The position numbers were made by a program, and so were the translations under genes. Below are positions 1 to 5,746 of a stretch of DNA of 16,148 bases, piece by piece. Under the pieces are notes generated by a model. The model made no database searches, was not told the origin of the DNA, and worked only from the letters and a program-made list of their open reading frames with translations. Origin of the DNA: Sulfurimonas sp. (GTDB lineage: Bacteria > Campylobacterota > Campylobacteria > Campylobacterales > Sulfurimonadaceae); assembly GCA_026988735.1 (NCBI GenBank), contig JALSKR010000029.1, positions 1 to 16,148 of the forward strand, in the 5' to 3' direction. Position 1 is the first letter of the stretch. Every line of letters starts with the position of its first letter.

Positions 1-123
1 TGGAAGAAATACAAAAAAGCATACTGCTACTTCAATATTTATTCTTGATGAAAAATCTGTTTGCTAAATAATAAGTGCAATTATTTTATGACAGTATTGC
101 AAAAGTTGGTTTTTCAGGACTGA

Positions 124-330
124 CTATTTAATACATTTCGATTTCATCCTAAACTTCATAATTATCGAGTTCTTCATTTAAAAAATGGTAAATTGAATTC
201 ATTAACAATAAGAATTATACTTTCTCATTTAAACATAGATGAATGTAAATTGAAATTAGAATCATTAGAACCTAAATTAAATTCAAGAATTATTACTGCT
301 TATCAGTTACTTGATTTACTTAAAGATTAA
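124..330 (+). pseudogene. Startless ORF remnant, unknown
   Basis: An open frame follows a TGA at 121 and ends at TAA 328-330. It has no ATG or GTG; the only canonical start is a TTG at 193 without a clear ribosome binding site. The ~68 residues include LKNGKLNSLT and a Leu/Lys/Glu-rich helical part ending in LLDLLKD. I do not recognise the family. It may be the 3' end of a cassette gene broken by an upstream frameshift, or chance open sequence in AT-rich DNA. The bases before it (1-123) hold no supportable gene. Confidence 0.22.
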
Positions 331-342
331 ATTATAAAATAT

Positions 343-444
343 TATAGTAAAATACTGTGTCCTGCCTCATTCAATCGTAAGGTTGAAAAGTAAGAATATT
401 ATCGGGGACTTCATTCAATTACTAACATTCGAGAGGAGGTAGCT
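343..444 (+). promoter_or_regulatory. Possible promoter and folded leader of the 37-aa peptide
   Basis: TATAGT (343-348) and TAAAAT (348-353) are candidate -10 boxes in an A/T-rich run. The ~90 bases between them and the ATG can form a small stem TTCAA/TTGAA (370-374 with 383-387), enclosed by GTCC/GGAC (359-362 with 406-409). TCATTCAAT recurs at about 368 and 411. A long structured leader in front of a tiny membrane ORF resembles type I toxin mRNAs, but no antisense RNA promoter was identified. Confidence 0.28.
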
Positions 445-558
445 ATGATAGGAAACCTATGTACAATCATTGGATTTTTAAGTTTAGTTATTGTTACAAA
501 TTTAGATTATTTGCTTGATATTTACAATTCTCGATTGTTTGAGGTTTCTTTTTACTAA
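445..558 (+). CDS. Small membrane peptide (37 aa), unknown
   Basis: ATG at 445 follows an unusually strong Shine-Dalgarno, AGGAGG at 434-439, with about five bases between. The product has a short start (MIGNLC), one hydrophobic segment of about 14 residues (TIIGFLSLVIVTNL) and a mixed tail ending in FEVSFY. It would be a single-span inner-membrane peptide. It sits in the leftmost visible cassette, 22 bases before that cassette's attC. Size, hydrophobicity and the long leader fit a small toxin-like or regulatory peptide, but I recognise no family. The strong ribosome binding site in an otherwise weak-signal region is the main reason to believe it is translated. Confidence 0.5.
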   Translation: MIGNLCTIIGFLSLVIVTNLDYLLDIYNSRLFEVSFY

Positions 559-580
559 ATCAAATCAAAAATATAAAAAC

Positions 581-648
581 TTTTAACAAAACAGAGTAGC
601 CAATAAATTACCTAACGGAAATTTATTGGCTATCTTCAACCGTTATCG
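581..648 (+). other. attC site 1
   Basis: Left core TTTTAAC (581-587), right core GTTATCG (642-648). AGTAGCCAATAAATT pairs with AATTTATTGGCTATCT, leaving one extrahelical base, around the loop CCTAACGG. It closes the cassette encoding the 37-aa peptide. Confidence 0.92.
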
Positions 649-708
649 CAATTATTAAATTTATAAACAACATTCATCTTATTTCCATATATTTAGATAA
701 AATACGAA

Positions 709-1638
709 ATGAAAAAATTCACTGTCACTGATATTCCAAGCTATAAATATGAAGCATTAGAACCGTTAGGTACAAAAAGAAAATTTTGGTTTACTAATGA
801 TTCTGATAATTATAAATATTTATTTAAAATTGGACGAGATAATACTGGTGAAAATTGGGTAGAGGTAGTTGTTGCTGAAATTTGTAAACTGTTAAATATT
901 CCTCATGCAAATTATCAATTTGCTACTTGGCAAGATAAAGAAGGAACAATCAGTAAAAACTTTGTTCCTAGTTCATATAGATTAGTTCATGGTAATGAAC
1001 TATTGGCTAAAGTACATGAGAAACTGCCACTTGGGGAGTATCCAGTTGAAGGAAAATATAAGGTTAGAGAATATCAGCTAAAACTTATAATGGTTCTTAT
1101 GAAGCACAAGCTTGTAAAACTGCCTATTGGTTATAAAAATTTAAATCTAAATACTGCTCTAGACCTTTTTATAAGTTATATACTACTGGATTGTTTAATT
1201 TCTAATGCTGATAGACATCATGAAAATTGGGGATGGATTGCTGGAGAAAAAAGTATATATCTTTCTCCAACATATGACCACGCTTCAGGATTAGGATGTA
1301 GAGAAAATGAAGAAACTAAAAAAGAAAGATTGAGTTCAAAAGATGAACGATATCAAGTGAAAAGTTTTGTACTAAAAGCAAAAACACCTTTTTATAACAA
1401 AACTAAAAAGTTAAAGACGATAGAAGCTTTCAAAATATGTATAGAGGGAAATGAAAAAATTGCTCTATATTGGTTAGATAGATTAGAAATATTGAATTTA
1501 GATGATATTAAAAAAGTATTTAATAAAATTCCAAAGCACTTAATTCGTACAACTTCAATAGAGTTCGCAATGAAAATTCTAGCAGAAAACAAAAAAAGAT
1601 TATTAGAAATAAAAAAGGAACTTACTAAAAATGACTAA
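709..1638 (+). CDS. HipA-like protein kinase (HipT-type)
   Basis: This 309-aa protein has the HipA-type Ser/Thr kinase fold. It shows a Gly-loop region GTKRKFWF (21-28), the ATP-binding Lys in LFKIG (K40), and an acidic helix after GENWVE. The catalytic loop is NADRHHEN (D168, N173) and the metal-binding DHASGLG starts at D190. It lacks the ~100-residue HipA N-terminal subdomain, which appears to sit in the next gene. HipA-family kinases phosphorylate targets such as glutamyl- or tryptophanyl-tRNA synthetase and arrest growth; the target here is unknown. No Shine-Dalgarno precedes the ATG. TAAAAT at 698-703 is so close that the mRNA could be nearly leaderless. The gene overlaps the next by eight bases, so the two are translated together. 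No HipB-like DNA-binding gene is in the cassette. Confidence 0.8.
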   Translation: MKKFTVTDIPSYKYEALEPLGTKRKFWFTNDSDNYKYLFKIGRDNTGENWVEVVVAEICKLLNIPHANYQFATWQDKEGTISKNFVPSSYRLVHGNELLAKVHEKLPLGEYPVEGKYKVREYQLKLIMVLMKHKLVKLPIGYKNLNLNTALDLFISYILLDCLISNADRHHENWGWIAGEKSIYLSPTYDHASGLGCRENEETKKERLSSKDERYQVKSFVLKAKTPFYNKTKKLKTIEAFKICIEGNEKIALYWLDRLEILNLDDIKKVFNKIPKHLIRTTSIEFAMKILAENKKRLLEIKKELTKND

Positions 1639-2371
1639 ACTATTTTTAGCATGGAGAAATCCAAAAACTAGAAGTTGGACACCTGTTGGCACCCTAGAGT
1701 ATAAAAATGATTTGTATTATTTTCAATATACAAAAGGAGCTGAAGATAAAGAGTTTCAAACTCTTGGTCAAATGACAGATTTAAGACAAACATATACATC
1801 TGATAGTCTATTTCCTATCTTTAAAAACAGACTATTAGCTAAATCTAGACCTGAGTATGGGGATTATTTAGATTGGCTTGATATCAAAGATAATAAAACT
1901 AATGACTTATTAGAACTAGCAAGAAGCGGTGGTATAAGAGCAACTGATAATTTACAGTTATTTCCATTACCAGAAAAAACTAATGATGGTAAATATGAAG
2001 TCTTATTTTTCTCTCATGGTCTTAGTCATATCTCAGAAAATTATATTAATAGACTCAACTCACTAAAAAAAGATGATAAATTACTTGTGATGAGAGATAT
2101 TCAAAATACAACTGACAGTAATGCTTTAATTTTACGAACTGAAGATGACCCAATTGAAATTCTAGGATTTTGTCCTGCATTTTTCATTAATGATTTCAAT
2201 GAGCTATTAAAATTAAATTCAGGTGAAAATATTCATGTTTGTGTTCAAAAAATAAATCTGTATGCTCCATCTCAATTAAAACTATTATGTAGATTTTCTA
2301 CAAATTGGCCAAATGAATTTATACCTTTTAATGATAAAGCTTTTTTAGCCCACAGCGATAACAAAACATAG
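1631..2371 (+). CDS. HipA_N-like plus HIRAN domain protein
   Basis: A 246-aa protein whose first ~115 residues resemble the HipA N-terminal subdomain: TPVGTLEY (17-24), YYFQYTKGA, then FPIFKNRLLAKSRPEY (61-76), and GGIRATDNLQLFPLP (100-114). Residues ~122-205 look like a HIRAN domain: VLFFSHGLSHI, LLVMRDIQNTTDSNAL and EILGFCPAFFINDFNELL, matching the usual LxL-R-E/D-xxNxxDxNAI and LGYxP-type signatures. HIRAN domains bind DNA, including 3' ends and damage structures, in Rad5/HLTF. With the kinase upstream this reads as a split HipA whose N-subdomain, carried by a HIRAN protein, may restrain or target the kinase. The stop TAG lies inside attC 2, so the last residues are encoded by the recombination site. 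Confidence 0.72.
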   Translation: MTKLFLAWRNPKTRSWTPVGTLEYKNDLYYFQYTKGAEDKEFQTLGQMTDLRQTYTSDSLFPIFKNRLLAKSRPEYGDYLDWLDIKDNKTNDLLELARSGGIRATDNLQLFPLPEKTNDGKYEVLFFSHGLSHISENYINRLNSLKKDDKLLVMRDIQNTTDSNALILRTEDDPIEILGFCPAFFINDFNELLKLNSGENIHVCVQKINLYAPSQLKLLCRFSTNWPNEFIPFNDKAFLAHSDNKT

Positions 2372-2423
2372 GAACACAATAAATTACCTAGCGGAAATTT
2401 ATGGTTCTATTCGACCGTTGCAC
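2356..2423 (+). other. attC site 2
   Basis: Left core CGATAAC (2356-2362) is the exact complement of the cassette start GTTATCG at 642. The right core GTTGCAC is at 2417-2423. The stem is GGAACACAATAAATT with AATTTATGGTTCT around CCTAGCGG. Confidence 0.92.
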
Positions 2424-2600
2424 GCACCCGCGGAGCGGATACGTGCAACGGCGAAGCTGAGCCTTAAACGGGTCACCAACCATTTGTCGTATTCCGCTAC
2501 GCTACATACAACAAATGGCAGGAGTCCCACATCAAGATGTATCCCAGAAAATCGCAAGCGAATTTTCTGAAATACATATTAATGGGGCTCAGCTTCGCCG
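2418..2600 (+). mobile_element. ORF-less mini-cassette, copy A
   Basis: A cassette that is nearly all attC. Only about 20 bases separate its start (TTGCAC) from its own left core (GTGCAAC, 2443-2449), and they carry the conserved core CCCGCGGAGCGG. Start and left core can themselves form a stem of 8 bp around that core. It is more GC-rich than the flanking genes, nearly identical to 7354-7491 over most of its length, and encodes no plausible protein of its own. It may be a structural RNA, a transcription signal, or simply a self-propagating attC. Confidence 0.75.
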
Positions 2601-2606
2601 TTATGT
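2443..2606 (+). other. attC site 3 (long, GC-rich type)
   Basis: Left core GTGCAAC (2443-2449), right core GTTATGT (2600-2606). The outer stem GGCGAAGCTGAGCC pairs perfectly with GGCTCAGCTTCGCC next to the right core. An inner stem starts CCATTTGT and ends ACAAATGG around CCGCTACGCT. Relative to copy B it has about 45 extra bases after position 2550, including an imperfect palindrome (CAGAAAATCGC against GCGAATTTTCTG). Confidence 0.8.
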
Positions 2607-2622
2607 ATACAAAGAAACTCAA

Positions 2623-2850
2623 GTGACAAAGCAAGAATTAGCAATAGAATTAAGAAAAATGTGTGATACAAACAAAGATGATGAGCCAACAATGATTAGA
2701 TTATTTGGAGTAAAATATGCAGATGAAATTAAAAGCTGTAAGGCTTCCTATAAAGACTATATCGAATTATCAGGCATTGACAGAGGAATATCTTATCAAG
2801 CTGAGATTGGTAAAGGTGTACAACTAGCAAAATATGTTAAACTTAAATAA
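2623..2850 (+). CDS. Small HTH-like protein, unknown role
   Basis: First gene of the cassette that starts at 2601. From the GTG at 2623 it encodes 75 residues: VTKQELAIELRKMCD, then MIRLFGVKYADEIK, YKDYIELSGI and a basic end GVQLAKYVKLK. The layout of short helices ending in a Lys-rich strand resembles small HTH-like proteins that are common among cassette genes. I am not certain of the family. The frame is open back through attC 3 to an ATG at 2515, but that part is recombination-site sequence, so a start inside the cassette is preferred. No clear ribosome binding site supports any start. The next gene begins 19 bases after the stop. Confidence 0.5.
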   Translation: MTKQELAIELRKMCDTNKDDEPTMIRLFGVKYADEIKSCKASYKDYIELSGIDRGISYQAEIGKGVQLAKYVKLK

Positions 2851-2869
2851 TAAATTTTAAGGAGTCTCT

Positions 2870-3115
2870 TTGCCGACAATATTAAAAATCAAAGGTTATC
2901 GGTTTTTCTTCTTTTCAAGAGAAGAACTAAGACAGCATATTCATATACAATGTCAGCATGGTGAAGCAAAATTTTGGCTTGACCCTCAAATAGAATTAGC
3001 AAAAAATTACAAATTAACAAGAAAAGAGCTCAATGAAGTTGAAAAAATTATTGAAGAGCACTATGAAGATTTTATTAAAGCATGGGAGGAACATTTTGGA
3101 AGCAGAAGTAACTAA
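2870..3115 (+). CDS. DUF4160 family protein
   Basis: 81 aa starting at TTG 2870, with AAGGAG at 2859-2864. The protein has the family signature almost throughout: MPTILKIKGYRFFFFSREE, then HIHIQCQHGEAKFWLDPQIELA, and the C-terminal helix EKIIEEHYEDFIKAWEEHFG. DUF4160 proteins are small and usually encoded directly upstream of DUF2442, as here, an arrangement proposed to be a toxin-antitoxin module. The activity is not established from sequence. The gene overlaps the DUF2442 gene by 20 bases, so the pair is translationally coupled. The TTG start is likely because the family's conserved MPT(I/V) N-terminus begins exactly there. Confidence 0.85.
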   Translation: MPTILKIKGYRFFFFSREELRQHIHIQCQHGEAKFWLDPQIELAKNYKLTRKELNEVEKIIEEHYEDFIKAWEEHFGSRSN

Positions 3116-3329
3116 TATATCAAATCATGGACTATGGATACTTGCAGGAGATAAAGAACTCTTTCTGCCATACGAACAATTTCCTTGGTTTAAAGATAAA
3201 ACTATCAATGATATTACAAAAGTAGAAAGTTTTGGCGAAGGACATTTATACTGGGAAAACTTAGATGTAGATTTGAGTTTAGAGATGATAGAGCACCCTG
3301 AAAGATTTCCACTGCAAGCACACACATAA
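3096..3329 (+). CDS. DUF2442 family protein
   Basis: 77 aa from TTG 3096, with GGAGG at 3085-3089. The sequence follows the family pattern: VTNISNHGLWILAGDKELFLPYEQFPWFKD, then the C-terminal LYWENLDVDLSLEMIEHPERFP. An upstream in-frame ATG at 3033 would add a stretch with no family similarity that lies inside DUF4160, so it is rejected. DUF2442 is the usual partner of DUF4160, probably the antitoxin-like or DNA-binding member, although this is inferred from pairing alone. Its TAA stop (3327-3329) is part of the left core of attC 4, which means the last residues come from the recombination site. Confidence 0.83.
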   Translation: MEAEVTNISNHGLWILAGDKELFLPYEQFPWFKDKTINDITKVESFGEGHLYWENLDVDLSLEMIEHPERFPLQAHT

Positions 3330-3391
3330 CAAAACAGAGTAACCAATAAATTACCTAACGGCAATTTATCGGCTATCTTCGACCGTTATAT
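3324..3391 (+). other. attC site 4
   Basis: Left core ACATAAC (3324-3330) complements the cassette start GTTATGT at 2600. Right core GTTATAT is at 3385-3391. The stem and CCTAACGG loop are almost identical to attC 1. Confidence 0.92.
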
Positions 3392-3406
3392 AAAAGGAAT
3401 ATATAC

Positions 3407-3856
3407 ATGAAAAAAATTATTATTAGCATTTTTGTAATTACAAATTTGCTTTTTGGAGGAATCAATAGTAATGATGCTATTGATTATGAAGAATTTGATA
3501 AAATGTCATCAAGTGAATTAACAAGATCAATGGCAAATGAGTTTGCTAAAAGTCTACCTATACGAATTGACTATTTAACGACAATGACTAATATGTTTGG
3601 TATTGGCAACAGAATTATAGCAAAAAAACAAATTAAGATAACCCATAAAGATATTAATAATTTCTGGAAAAGTGACAGAAATGGATTAATTAAGGCTATG
3701 TATAAAATTGATTCTCAAAATATCTGTAATGAACCTATTTGGCAATACCTTATTCTTAAAAGAGGTGTCATTGCAGAATTTAACTACCTTGATACCAATA
3801 ATAAACCTTTATTTAACTATACAGTTGAAAAAGTTGATTGTGAAAAAATTATATAA
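3407..3856 (+). CDS. Secreted protein, unknown (149 aa)
   Basis: ATG 3407 follows an AAAGGAA-like ribosome binding site. The N-terminus KKIIISIFVITNLLFGGINS is a signal peptide with cleavage probably near residues 19-21, so the mature ~130-residue domain is periplasmic or secreted. It is acidic near the start (DAIDYEEFDKMSSSELTRSM) and then mixed, with two Cys residues (in NICNEP and VDCEKII) that could form a disulfide. I do not recognise the family. It is the only gene of its cassette and its TAA stop overlaps the left core of attC 5. Single-gene cassettes encoding small exported proteins are common in chromosomal integrons. Confidence 0.68.
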   Translation: MKKIIISIFVITNLLFGGINSNDAIDYEEFDKMSSSELTRSMANEFAKSLPIRIDYLTTMTNMFGIGNRIIAKKQIKITHKDINNFWKSDRNGLIKAMYKIDSQNICNEPIWQYLILKRGVIAEFNYLDTNNKPLFNYTVEKVDCEKII

Positions 3857-3986
3857 CAAATTGTAGCAAGAAAAATATGTTACCCTAGCCGCATTTATCT
3901 TTGAAAACTTCAAAGATTTAGATACCATTGTAGAACTTAAAAGACTACAAAGACAGGTAACATATTTTTGTACTCGACCGTTATCC
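3851..3986 (+). other. attC site 5 (long loop)
   Basis: Left core ATATAAC (3851-3857) complements GTTATAT at 3385; right core GTTATCC is at 3980-3986. The main stem is AAAAATATGTTACC with GGTAACATATTTTT. The loop is about 70 bases instead of ~10 and contains a perfect 9-bp hairpin (ATCTTTGAA/TTCAAAGAT, 3897-3917) and a TTGTAG/CTACAA stem. Confidence 0.88.
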
Positions 3987-3998
3987 ACAGGAGGAATT

Positions 3999-4913
3999 GT
4001 GACGAAAATATCAGGTGTATCAGAAAGAGATATAGACTTACTTTTACTTGAAGAGTTTATGTCCTCTTTAGAATTTCAAGTTTTCTTTCTTAAACAAAGT
4101 AAATTTAAAGAACTTAATTTGACATATGTCGAAGCACAAAGGTCTGTAACTGATTCAACAGGAGAATCAGATTTAGAGGTTAGCTTCAAAAATGAAAATG
4201 GTCAGATTATTATGTTAATGATTGAGAATAAAGTAAACGCCAACTTTCAAAAAGACCAACTTCAAAGATATCTACAACGTGGAAATAATTATATAAAAGA
4301 TAATAAAATTATAGATTTTGAAACTATTTTGGTTGCACCTAAAAACTTTCATAATAATCAAACACGAGGATTTGATTTTAGAATTAATTATGAAGATATT
4401 GTTGAATACTTTGTACACAACTCGTATTTAGGACGAAGAAATGTTTATAAAAACCTTCTTCTCAATTCTGCGATTGAAAAAAGTACATCAGGCTATCAAA
4501 TGGAAGCAGATGCTTCTGTATCAGATTTTTGGAAAGACTACTGGGAACTTAGCCTTAATGAAGCAAATGAACTTTATATGGATGAACCAACAGCTAAACC
4601 ATCTTCATCAAGTTTTATTTATTTCAGAAATGTCAATTTACCTAAAGAAGTTGATTTAGTCCATAAACTTACTCATGGTTATTTCGATTTACAATTCAAA
4701 GATATGGGAGACCAACTAAGTGTTATGAGGGATAAATATTTTGACATCATGGAAAGCAATATGAAAATTGTAAAAGCTGGAAAGTCTGCTTCTATTCGGA
4801 TTGAGGTGCCTAAACTATCTTTAGCGGATAGCTTAGAAAGTCAAAAAGATAAAGTTATGATTTGTCTAAAAGAAGGTGTCGACATGCTTAAATGGTTTAG
4901 AATGCATGGATAA
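3999..4913 (+). CDS. PD-(D/E)XK nuclease-like protein
   Basis: 304 aa starting at GTG 3999, with AGGAGG at 3989-3994, directly after the recombination core. The N-terminal half has the restriction-fold signature. A conserved Glu lies in LLLLEEF (about E18), the acidic residue in GESDLEVSF (D58), and the E-x-K of MLMIENKVN (E76, K78). QLQRYLQRGNNYI follows, as in PDDEXK_4-like proteins. The C-terminal half (~170-304) is mixed alpha/beta and may be a recognition or effector part. All catalytic residues appear present. No methyltransferase or helicase accompanies it, so it is a stand-alone nuclease candidate, plausibly an anti-phage or DNA-processing factor. The stop TAA is part of the next attC core. 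Confidence 0.72.
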   Translation: MTKISGVSERDIDLLLLEEFMSSLEFQVFFLKQSKFKELNLTYVEAQRSVTDSTGESDLEVSFKNENGQIIMLMIENKVNANFQKDQLQRYLQRGNNYIKDNKIIDFETILVAPKNFHNNQTRGFDFRINYEDIVEYFVHNSYLGRRNVYKNLLLNSAIEKSTSGYQMEADASVSDFWKDYWELSLNEANELYMDEPTAKPSSSSFIYFRNVNLPKEVDLVHKLTHGYFDLQFKDMGDQLSVMRDKYFDIMESNMKIVKAGKSASIRIEVPKLSLADSLESQKDKVMICLKEGVDMLKWFRMHG

Positions 4914-4977
4914 CAAGTACTTGGAGAGAAATACGAACCCTAGCGGGGATTCGTATTTCTCAAGATAGTCGTTATGT
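4908..4977 (+). other. attC site 6
   Basis: Left core GGATAAC (4908-4914) complements GTTATCC at 3980. Right core GTTATGT is at 4971-4977. The stem GAGAAATACGAA with TTCGTATTTCTC is perfect over 12 bp around CCCTAGCGGGG. Its arm sequence differs from the common family. Confidence 0.9.
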
Positions 4978-4989
4978 GCACTCAACATA

Positions 4990-5018
4990 TTGACATTATG
5001 AATAAAATTGAATATAAT
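4990..5018 (+). promoter_or_regulatory. Consensus sigma70 promoter inside a cassette
   Basis: TTGACA (4990-4995) and TATAAT (5013-5018) are both perfect consensus hexamers with the ideal 17-base spacer. Transcription would begin near 5025, about 24 bases before the antitoxin ATG at 5049. This decides that start over the upstream ATG at 4974. Confidence 0.85.
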
Positions 5019-5048
5019 AGTAAATATAAATATTCAAAGGATTTTGTA

Positions 5049-5285
5049 ATGAAAACTGTAACAATGAGAGTAGATGATTCAATTTACAATATGATTAAGC
5101 TTGCTGCCCAAGGTCAAAAGAGAAACCTTTCAAACTTTATTGAGTTTGCGACAATGCAGTATTTGACATCTTCGCAGTTTGTAGATAATGATGAGATGCA
5201 AGAGATTATGGATGATAAAGAGCTTGTAGCAAACCTTATGAATGGTTTAGATGATTTAAAAAACGGTAATTACGCGATTGTGTAA
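5049..5285 (+). CDS. Ribbon-helix-helix antitoxin of RelE-type toxin
   Basis: 78 aa from ATG 5049, with AAAGGA at about 5036 and a consensus promoter 31 bases upstream. The first ~40 residues are a ribbon-helix-helix DNA-binding domain: strand KTVTMRVDDSIY, then helix NMIKLAAQGQ and helix SNFIEFATMQYL. The acidic C-terminal part (DNDEMQEIMDDKELVANLM) and the end GLDDLKNGNYAIV are typical of the toxin-binding tail. It should neutralise the RelE-like toxin encoded next and repress this promoter. The stop overlaps the toxin start by eight bases. The longer ORF beginning at 4974 lies upstream of the promoter and is disregarded. Confidence 0.85.
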   Translation: MKTVTMRVDDSIYNMIKLAAQGQKRNLSNFIEFATMQYLTSSQFVDNDEMQEIMDDKELVANLMNGLDDLKNGNYAIV

Positions 5286-5547
5286 ATATCAAATTGCAGA
5301 AACTAAGACATTTTTAAAAGTTAAGGCAACAATAGATAAAAAACTTTATGCAAAAATAGAAAATTTTGTTTATCCTCAATTAAGAGAAAATCCTCATTAC
5401 GGAACAAATATAAAAAAGCTTAAGGGTAAACTAGAAGGCTATTATAGATATAGAGTTGGTAACTACAGGCTGTTCTATTTGATTGAAGATGAAAAACTTA
5501 TTATTGCTGTAGTTGATTTCAAACATCGACAACAGGCATATGACTAA
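5278..5547 (+). CDS. RelE/ParE superfamily toxin
   Basis: 89 aa starting at TTG 5278, inside the antitoxin gene. The RelE fold is visible: a beta start (YQIAETKTFLKVKA), two helices (IDKKLYAKIENFVYPQLREN), then the core LKGKLEGYYRYRVGNYRLFYLIEDEKLIIAVVDFKHRQQAYD. The Y-R-Y-R-V-G-x-Y-R-L motif is diagnostic. RelE members cleave mRNA at the ribosome, while ParE members poison gyrase; this sequence looks more RelE-like but that distinction is not certain. The gene is complete and its stop lies just before attC 7. A two-gene unit with its own promoter can stabilise the cassette array by post-segregational killing. Confidence 0.86.
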   Translation: MCKYQIAETKTFLKVKATIDKKLYAKIENFVYPQLRENPHYGTNIKKLKGKLEGYYRYRVGNYRLFYLIEDEKLIIAVVDFKHRQQAYD

Positions 5548-5549
5548 AC

Positions 5550-5618
5550 ACATAACAAAACACAGGAACGAATAATTTGCCCTAGCGGGAAAATTATCGT
5601 TCAGTTGAATCGTTATAA
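5550..5618 (+). other. attC site 7
   Basis: Left core ACATAAC (5550-5556) complements GTTATGT at 4971. Right core GTTATAA is at 5612-5618. The stem is GAACGAATAATTT with AAATTATCGTTC, with one extrahelical A, around CCCTAGCGGG. Confidence 0.93.
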
Positions 5619-5672
5619 CTATTAAATTAAGAGTAAAAGCGATAGATATCTTACTAAATATGACAGAATAAT

Positions 5673-5702
5673 TTGTAAGATTTTCAACAAAATTAATATA
5701 AA
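5673..5702 (+). promoter_or_regulatory. Possible promoter of the diguanylate cyclase gene
   Basis: TTGTAA (5673-5678) and TATAAA (5697-5702) are 18 bases apart in the 128-base leader of this cassette. Both match sigma70 boxes at four or five positions. A cassette-borne promoter is plausible because the gene is far from any array promoter, but the AT-rich context makes chance matches likely. Confidence 0.35.
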
Positions 5703-5746
5703 AGTCAGATATAAGTTAAAAAAATCAAAAGAGGTAGTACGGTCTA

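Noticed and set aside
382..388. GTTGAAA as a right core of an earlier attC, since TTTTAAC at 581 would expect GTTAAAA
   Set aside because: One extra G breaks the match, and no left core or attC stem lies in the bases before it.
2515..2622. Long form of the HTH-like gene starting at ATG 2515
   Set aside because: The extra residues are encoded by the attC 3 loop and right arm, which are recombination-site sequence shared with copy B, where no such frame leads into a gene.
4974..5048. Upstream ATG start of the antitoxin
   Set aside because: It lies before a perfect promoter, so it would not be on the main mRNA. The RHH domain starts properly at 5049 with its own ribosome binding site.
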